From NCBI GenBank assembly GCA_963920765.1, contig OY987248.1, positions 501,001 to 565,000 on the forward strand: DNA of 64,000 nucleotides, given 5' to 3'. Position 1 is the first letter of the stretch, and each line of letters opens with the position of its first letter. This stretch comes from Ulota crispa. Lineage: Eukaryota; Streptophyta; Bryopsida; Orthotrichales; Orthotrichaceae. The notes under the pieces were generated by a model, which saw only the letters and a list, made by a program, of their open reading frames with translations, was not told where the DNA came from and searched no databases. The position numbers and the translations under genes were made by a program. Positions 57,401 to 64,000 of the stretch are shown in pieces.

Positions 57401-60330
57401 TCCTTATACATAATCTACTATTTCAAAAGGTTGTTTTAGCTCTTCCATAGTAAACTACACTATTTCAAATGGACCAAGAATGGTACTGATTATGCTATAT
57501 CATTTTTATCCTAACTATTAGATACCTAATCATATAAATGTAGGATTAAACTTTTGGTTCTTGCACATGGTTTAAACTTTCATTTTTGAACCATACAAAA
57601 TTTAAACAAAAACTCATATCTTTCTACTTAGAATCATAAGTGAAACTTCAAGGTTCTGAATTTGTGTTGATGATGTGGTAACTGAATCAAGAGTGACTTA
57701 GATATAGATTGAAAAAAGTATTGGTGCTTAGGAGATTTTCTAGTGTCGTGCATTTCTCTCTCTAGTCAAACTTTCTATATGCAAAGAGTAGCTCACTTTA
57801 TCTCCTTATGCAATTTATAGGAAGTAGGGACCATGGAAAAAACTTTTTTTTGTTTTTACTTTGGTTTACAAAATGATTTTTCTTCAAAACTTTGGACTAT
57901 CTATAATTAGTTTGATGTGACATGTTGTAATTCTCAAAAAACTTCAAAATCTTCCTTGAAGTTATTAATTTCTAAATAGATTACAAATTAACTTATGTTA
58001 AAAAACCAAATGAATTAATCAGCAACCATGCTAAATAAGTCATAGCAAATATATAATTTGCAATTGGATAACATTTCAATCCTAAAAATTTCTCAAATTT
58101 GTTAATTAGTTTTTGACATAAAAGGTCGTTGAAAAAATGAAATTTGATGATGTCAAATTAGAGATGAGGACACAAAGATCCATTCCTCAATCACACCCCT
58201 CCCACGCAATCAATGTCTCACTAAATCTAAAATTTGGGTTACATATGTTGAAAACTCTAATAAGAGGGTGAGAAGGTATTGGTTTTAGATTGATGGTGGA
58301 ATTGTAGTGATTTTAAAAACATTCAAATCATAATGTGATGCTTTTTTTAAATGGTTTTCTATAAACACTTCTCCTAATTTGATTCATATCAAATTTTAGT
58401 GTCCCTCTTTCTATCAAGTCTTGCTTGAATTGAGGCAATTTCAAGCTATAAAAGGTGGTTAAAAGCTTAAAAATTTGTTGGTGAAACACTAAAAGTTGAT
58501 GAATATAGCATATTTGATAGTACAAATTGCACTTGGCATGGATTAAAGGCATGGAGTTGAAATACTCTACTTTTCACGATTTAATGCATATGTTCCCCCT
58601 TTGTAGGCTTTTAAAATATGTAACTAGTTTTAGATTTGGTGAAGAATTGATTACATGGGAAGGGTTTAAGTGAGGAATGGATCTTTTTGTCCATATCTCT
58701 ATATTCAAAAAAATTTCAATGTCAAATTAGAGCTTACACATTAGTGGAAATATTTCTGGCTACATTTCATAAATTTTTTAGCTCAACTTTGATTGTGCTA
58801 AAAGTGTATTGTAAAAAAACAAAAGAAAACAAAAAAGTAGCCAAAATCTCAAGATGTCAAACGGCTTGTGAGATGAGTTGCAATTTGAGGTGTGACCTAG
58901 TAGCTAATGAGATCTCAGATTTAGACAACCTGAGTAGCTAGGAATCACATCTGATTTCCCCCTACTTCACATTCAAGCTAGAAGTTGGGTGCCACTTTGT
59001 CCTTGGTATGATCAAAAGCATAAAAATGTGGGTACTCATTTTGGTAATTCTTGATAGCAATTGCAATTGTCATTTTCATTAGAATTGGAACTTTATTGGA
59101 CCTTGTTGTTTTTGCCCTATTTGCTCTGCAAAAGCAAGGGAATTGCAAATTTGGCATCATATCATTTGTAAACACAAACATTGGGGATGTGATATGAAAT
59201 CAACCCTTGGATTATTGGTGTTAGAAGCTATCATTTGCATGAAAAATTTACTCTTGCTACTATTTTTGTTGTATTGCCATTGTAGAGTTATGTATTTTCA
59301 ATTTGCATTGTTAGTTTACACTTTGCAAATGTCCAAGTTCAACATGATAAGTAACAAAATAAAACAACTATGAAAGATTGATTTTACACATCACCAATTC
59401 ACATAATTGGAGAATATAATAAAAAAGACTTGAAATTGCCATTTAAACATCTCAATAAATTGCAAGACATGTAGCTGAAAGTTTCTAGCCAAGGAAAATT
59501 TTGTAGGCAAATTAGTAAACAAAAAGACAAACTATCACACCTTGCAATTTTTTTGACCTACAATCCACGATTTTAGCAAGTGAAGATAAAAATGAAAAAT
59601 GAATTTAAGAGGGCTGGTGCACACCCTGTTGTCTTGTTCATTTAAAACTCTTAAATACCGTCCTCTATATTCATTATTTCATCACTCAACTCCCTTCTCA
59701 AATGGACTACTAACAACTACAAATTTCTGTATACAGCTCCTGAATCGCGCTGGTGATAAGATTGACCAAACAAATCTCGTTATAAATGCTCACAAGAGTC
59801 ATGTAACAATTCAAGATTGCCTTCAGATTTTAGAATGTAAATTGCACAACTGAGTAACAGTTTCTTCTTGTTTTATCATCACACTTCAACAGCAGGTTTT
59901 TTTTAGTAACCTTAACATACGTTGAAAATGAGAGTTCTCATATGTGTAGTGATAAGACAGTTTTTTCATTCCATTTGTATGTCGCATAAAATTTTCGATT
60001 TTCAACTCAGGGTTCACAAAAATGTACTCAATTTTGTGGGTGAAATAAACTGTACTGACAGCGTGAGATACCAAGACGCTTTAGAGCATAACCTGTCTGA
60101 CGGCCTTCAATGTGCCACGTTCAATAGAAACTAGTAAATTGCAGAGAAGAATATGAACCACAATTACGGGAAAGAGCTCCAGCGCGTGCCAACATTTACT
60201 CAATTCATGTTTCAATCAAGCTCTGTGAACAGCTGCACCCCAGCTCCAAAATATCAAAAATTGGCTATTTAAACCTAGTTAGCAAGAAGGAAAACAATTT
60301 AGCATCAAGGTACAATGCTCAGCAAAACGT
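57401..60330. other. AT-rich spacer, no gene recognised
   Basis: Short frames only. 59733-59850 (after TGTATACAG) codes for LLNRAGDKIDQTNLVINAHK... to a stop and has exon-like composition, but no partner exon or family was found. Confidence 0.35.
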
Positions 60331-62194
60331 CTACTTCAACTCCTTCACAATGTCAGCAGCTGTTTCATCCAGGTTAAGCGCTTTGAGTTTCGTGAATGGT
60401 CGTGGCATACCCTACAAACACAACCAAATAGATGCGCTTAACCTCAGAGTGACCTTACACATCATCTAGCCAGAACACACACTTCAGAAATACTCATTGC
60501 TATTGCGAAAAACAAGTTTGAACTCCCGTACTACACCAACAGTTGAAAAAGGAAAACAGAAACAGAACAAAAAGGTTCAAAGACAATACCAGCAGGGAAA
60601 TGAAGAGCTTTCCCTCACCATCCCTAATTTCAAAGCACCCTTTCCTTGGCTGCAAACACAAAGTCCGGAAGACATCAAACGTCAAGAAACATCACACCAC
60701 AAGGAGAGTGAGTTACAGAATCTGGCAGGTCAGACAAGGTTCAGGTGAGACTTTAGGAACTATGACTGCACGATCACGTGATATGCTTGGCATTGAGCAT
60801 TTCACAATTGAAATAGTAGATGAAAGCCTTACCTTTCGTGGATTAATTACAACTTCCAGGCCTGGGATTTCTTTTTGAAGATACTGTTGGACGTGCAGCG
60901 CACGAGTCTTGAAGGAATTACATTGCTTACTGTTTAACCACAAATACACCATAAGACGCAAAAGTTAGATAAAATTAATAGAAAATCACTCGAACAACAG
61001 ACCATACTAAATGACAGCTCCAAAGATAATAATTATGCTGCTTTAGAAGAAGGAAAAGTTCACCCTCTGTAAGTTTGCTAAATAAGTGAGCAGAACACAG
61101 ATTTTTGATGAAAACAGAGGCTAGAAAGAGCAACAGTGGGTCAGACACATTACGCACCAGTGCTCAATGACCACCGATTTCTTGAGCCAATTTGAGACTT
61201 CTGCACGTTTAACATGAGAATCAGAGGCCACCCCATCCTCGTCTGCACTCTCTTCTTTCTCAATTGCCTTCTTTGCTGACTTAGCGGGGGAGACCTTCTT
61301 CTTCGCTGGAGTCTCGGCTTCGGGCTCAAATATTTCCTCCTCTTCATCCCCGTTTTCAATCTCCACTTCTTTTGCCTCCTCAGCCGACATGGCTGGGAAA
61401 GCGCCGTTCTCTGCAGCAGTGACTTTTTCCTCCTCGTCGGCCTCAGCTTCACTCCCCACTTCTTCAGTTTCCTTCTGCTCTTCTTTTGCCTTCTTAGCAG
61501 CTCTGGCTGATGCAGCCCTTGCCTTAGCTGGTGCAGCCTTTCTTTTAGCTGGCGGTTTCGATTTTGCTTTCTGCGGTGGAGCATCCCCTTCTTGATCCTT
61601 GTCTTCGCTCTGTTCTTTCGCCTTGGTAGCTCCCCTTCCTGCTGGAGCTTTTCTTTTTGCTGGGGCTTTCACTTTGGGGGCGACCACTTCCTCCTCCGGA
61701 CCCTCGTCTCCACTCTCCACTTCAACCTTCTTCTTAGCTCCCCTCGCTGCAGGAGCCTTCCTCTTAGCTGGAGCTTTCGTGGGAGGAGCTTCATCTTCGC
61801 CATCATCTATCTCTTCCTTCATTGTAGCCTTCTTCTTTGTAAGAGCTTTTCCTTTAGGAACCGCGTTGGTCTTGGGAGCAGCTTTCTCTTTCGCGGCAGG
61901 TTTCTCTTTAGGAGCAGCTTTTCCCTTAGGGGCAGGCTTCGCTTTGGTTGCTGCTTTTTCTTCGGGTGCCGATTTCGCCTTGGGTGCAGGTTTCGACTTT
62001 GCTGCAGCTTTCTCTGCTACTGCAACTTTGGGCTTCTTCACGGACTTCCTCGGAGCAACAGGAGAGGCAGGAGCCTCTTCATGTGCAGGCTCTGCGGAAG
62101 CAACCGCTTTGGCGCGGCCTCGTTTCTTCACCTCCACGGGTCCATCGTTTTCTTCCTTCGTAACAGCAGCAGAAGCCTTCCGCTTGGGAGGCAT
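60331..62194 (-). CDS. Selenoprotein-H-like thioredoxin-fold protein with long histone-H1-like N-terminal tail
   Basis: Four exons on the minus strand: 62194-61158, 60929-60833, 60649-60590, 60411-60331 (stop TAG), with GT-AG introns; 424 residues. Residues 1 to about 330 are Lys/Ala/Pro-rich (PPKRKASA start; repeats like APAKRKAPA, KAAPKEKPAAKEK), with acidic Glu/Asp stretches toward the end, like an H1 C-terminal tail and probably nuclear. The folded part begins LKKSVVIEHCKQCNSFKTRA: the redox motif C346-K-Q-C349 is created across the first splice junction. LEVVINPRKPRKGCFEIRDG, KLFISLLGMPRPFTKLKALN and a C-terminal helix follow, matching plant SelH-like proteins (VNPxKPRRGCFEIR, FISLLxMKRPFxxMKAL). 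Animal SelH has selenocysteine in CxxU; here it is Cys. Animal SelH is a nucleolar DNA-binding redox protein; the role in plants is not settled. All four exons join in frame. Confidence 0.92.
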
Positions 62195-63557
62195 GGTCCA
62201 ATGTGCAACGCTTTCGCCTCCTCTACGACAATGTGATACAGATATTCAAACTCAAGGCCATACTCTCCTTTAATGCATTGGACTCTGCATTCACATACAA
62301 CAATGACACTCCAGTGAACTCGTGTAACAGCAGCATGACAGCACTTGATTACTGGGGTGTTACACTATCCAGCTAAATCAAGGAATAGGGGAAGGGTATT
62401 AGCAGGCTATTTGCACTCACAAAAAAGCCCGATAGAGTATATGCAGCTATGGAGGACAACCAGAATCCTCGCAGCTACACGACTCGAACCTAAGTTGTTG
62501 CGTCTGCAAAGCCAAATATAAACGAAATTTTGTCAGTATAACGCATTCTGTTGCACAATAAGCATGAAACAAATCTGGCCCAAATATCGATGAGCAAGAC
62601 CAACAATCTTATCCCACGGGACCAGTGTTACTCATTTGTCAAAGCGTTTCCCACCTTAGGCGGCAGAAAGCTCCTTAATCTCCCATCTCATGTTGAGAGC
62701 CAGATGCTGGTAATCATTACAGTCCTCTCTCAGTCCGGATCTGAAAAACGGTGCCAACAACAGCTTAGTCACCTCTGGAAATTGTAAATGGTTTTTGCAA
62801 GAGAAGATGACAAATTTGAGTCCGAGAAAGAGCAGCAATTGAAGAAGCCACGGGGGTCGAATCCTCAACCCACCCGACTGCAGTCCCTATACTACTAGGC
62901 ACAACAAAGACACGAGACCTCTCTTCTTGCACATTGAAATGTCCGCCACTTGCTCATGCAAACCCCAACGTATACAAAAGCCGACAATGCAACGCCTTTT
63001 ACTATATACATGTGCAAATCTTCAAGACATCGAGCAATATCGTTGCATTCATCAACAACACCACAGACTACCCCCGGGGGCCACTACGGTGTTGCGCCAA
63101 CATTGTGACAGCGTAAAATATGGCATGCGTCGAACTAGAGAAGAGTCATCCTACAATCCATACCGTCGGATGAAAGTAACAAGTCATATTTTCAATTCAA
63201 ATGCTAAGTCTTGAGTACGGCAACTCTCATGGCATGGCGAGTCTACAGAAATGCAAGCTTGGGCACATACTACACCATATCACTCTAGAAAACGCACAGC
63301 ATTGCATACCAGCATGACCAGCCAAACGCTACATTTACTAAACAATAAGCCAAAGCATTTCCTGACCCCAGCAGAAGAATGACACAACTCATTTCCAGCA
63401 TCACTCCAAGAATTAGTTTCGCAAGATAGTCATACTGTTAGAAAGTTTTGAAAAAGGAATGTCTTCTAACACCACAACAAGGGCACCCGAGCATACATGA
63501 CAATGACAACATTCACTAGAAACCCAACCAGCAGAGCACACAAGTGAACAACATAAG
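62195..63557. promoter_or_regulatory. Upstream region of the selenoprotein-H-like gene
   Basis: 5' flank and probable leader. Composition is mixed and no frame shows a domain. The antisense frames over 61592-62273 are shadows of the Lys/Ala-rich exon. Confidence 0.35.
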
Positions 63558-64000
63558 ATGAACGAGGAGCAAAAAAAAAAGGGCACAGTCCGGGCAAGGG
63601 AGAGACCCAGAGAGCAGGCAAAGGAAGTGGACGACGATCCCACAGCAAAGGCACAAAAGAGGCGGCAAAAACCTAAAGAAGAGGAGGCTGAGGCTGCACC
63701 TGGTGAGAGCTGCGCTGAAGCGGAACCCTTGATGGGCGAGTGCTTTGGAGGCAGGGAAGATGGAGGACGCAAGCAGCGCGGCGCTGCTGATGTGCGAGGG
63801 AGAGCGGCTGGAGGCAGTGAGGACAGACGCAACCGCAGTCCTACGGTAGTCTGGCTGCCCGGCTTGGCATACTACTGCACATATGTGTTTGTGGGGGCTA
63901 TGGCGGCAAAAGTTCAACCTCTTTTACAAACAAGGGTACTCAGTAAGAATCTGCCCTTATTTTGTATGTCCCTGTTTTGTAATTGCTGTATTAAGGTAGA
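63558..64000 (+). CDS. Open frame running off the window end, unrecognised
   Basis: From ATG 63558 the frame stays open for 147 codons to the window edge. It starts MNEEQKKKGTVRARERPREQ, is Lys/Glu/Arg/Gly-rich to about residue 95, then turns hydrophobic (PTVVWLPGLAYYCTYVFVGA). Overlapping minus-strand frames (63413-63917) are Ser/Ala/Pro-rich, and one strand must be the shadow of the other. GC-richness alone could keep both open. A later ATG at about 63900 (MAAKVQPLLQTR) could be the true start of a gene beyond the window. Confidence 0.25.
   Translation, partial: MNEEQKKKGTVRARERPREQAKEVDDDPTAKAQKRRQKPKEEEAEAAPGESCAEAEPLMGECFGGREDGGRKQRGAADVRGRAAGGSEDRRNRSPTVVWLPGLAYYCTYVFVGAMAAKVQPLLQTRVLSKNLPLFCMSLFCNCCIKV

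Noticed and set aside
60331..61170. Possible selenocysteine (TGA) in the SelH-like redox motif
   Set aside because: Exon 1 read through gives EHWCVMC, but splicing at TG|GTGCGT to AG|T gives EHCKQC with ordinary cysteine codons. No in-frame TGA is needed.
61592..62273. Two long plus-strand frames (214 and 224 codons)
   Set aside because: They are antisense to the Lys/Ala/Pro-rich first exon of the selenoprotein-H-like gene; its repetitive codons keep the other strand open.

Overview
The window is nuclear DNA of a land plant. Three multi-exon genes with GT-AG introns are recognisable: a BODYGUARD-family alpha/beta hydrolase (cuticle), a chloroplast HCF244/Ycf39-type photosystem II assembly factor, and a plant selenoprotein-H-like thioredoxin-fold protein. 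The intergenic DNA is very AT-rich and full of transposable elements. Compact introns of about 100-450 bp in GC-richer genes, set in AT-rich repeats, would suit a seedless land plant (bryophyte, lycophyte or fern), but the sequence alone does not fix the species.

Layout. 1-11106: a decayed mosaic of exons from a gene family I do not recognise. It has a DGQHR-type fragment, a 333-codon open exon, Ser/Lys-rich and acidic linkers, and two FCP1/NIF-like HAD domains, one broken and one lacking its catalytic aspartates. It is interrupted at 2912-8020 by a minus-strand chromodomain Ty3/Gypsy retrotransposon with both LTRs. 11107-30030: no cellular gene recognised. It holds a 2.24-kb TA-flanked element, an hAT-like MITE, a Helitron/PIF1 helicase remnant, a pogo/Emigrant-like MITE, a Harbinger transposase remnant, foldback elements, TTAA-flanked elements and satellite-like arrays. 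30300-34061: GC-rich leader and BODYGUARD-like gene (+). 34062-41640: repeats, including an almost perfect 229-bp hairpin, an element with an 8-bp target duplication, and a nested pair of TTAA elements. 41641-44078: HCF244 (+). 44577-47748: more TTAA-flanked elements. 47749 to about 54720: a decayed CACTA (En/Spm) element carrying at least three younger insertions. 55260-57400: a tandem-repeat open frame, then a Mutator-like MITE whose unoccupied site survives in the adjacent duplicate. 60331-62194: selenoprotein-H-like gene (-). 62195-64000: its upstream region and an open frame running off the end.

The three cellular genes are unrelated in pathway and are not an operon. The strongest unusual signals are the TTAA-flanked, CCC...GGG-ended family of at least eight copies, in which one copy sits inside the TTAA of another copy's end, and the stack of datable nested insertions. 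The long histone-H1-like tail on the selenoprotein-H-like protein is the most notable gene-level feature.
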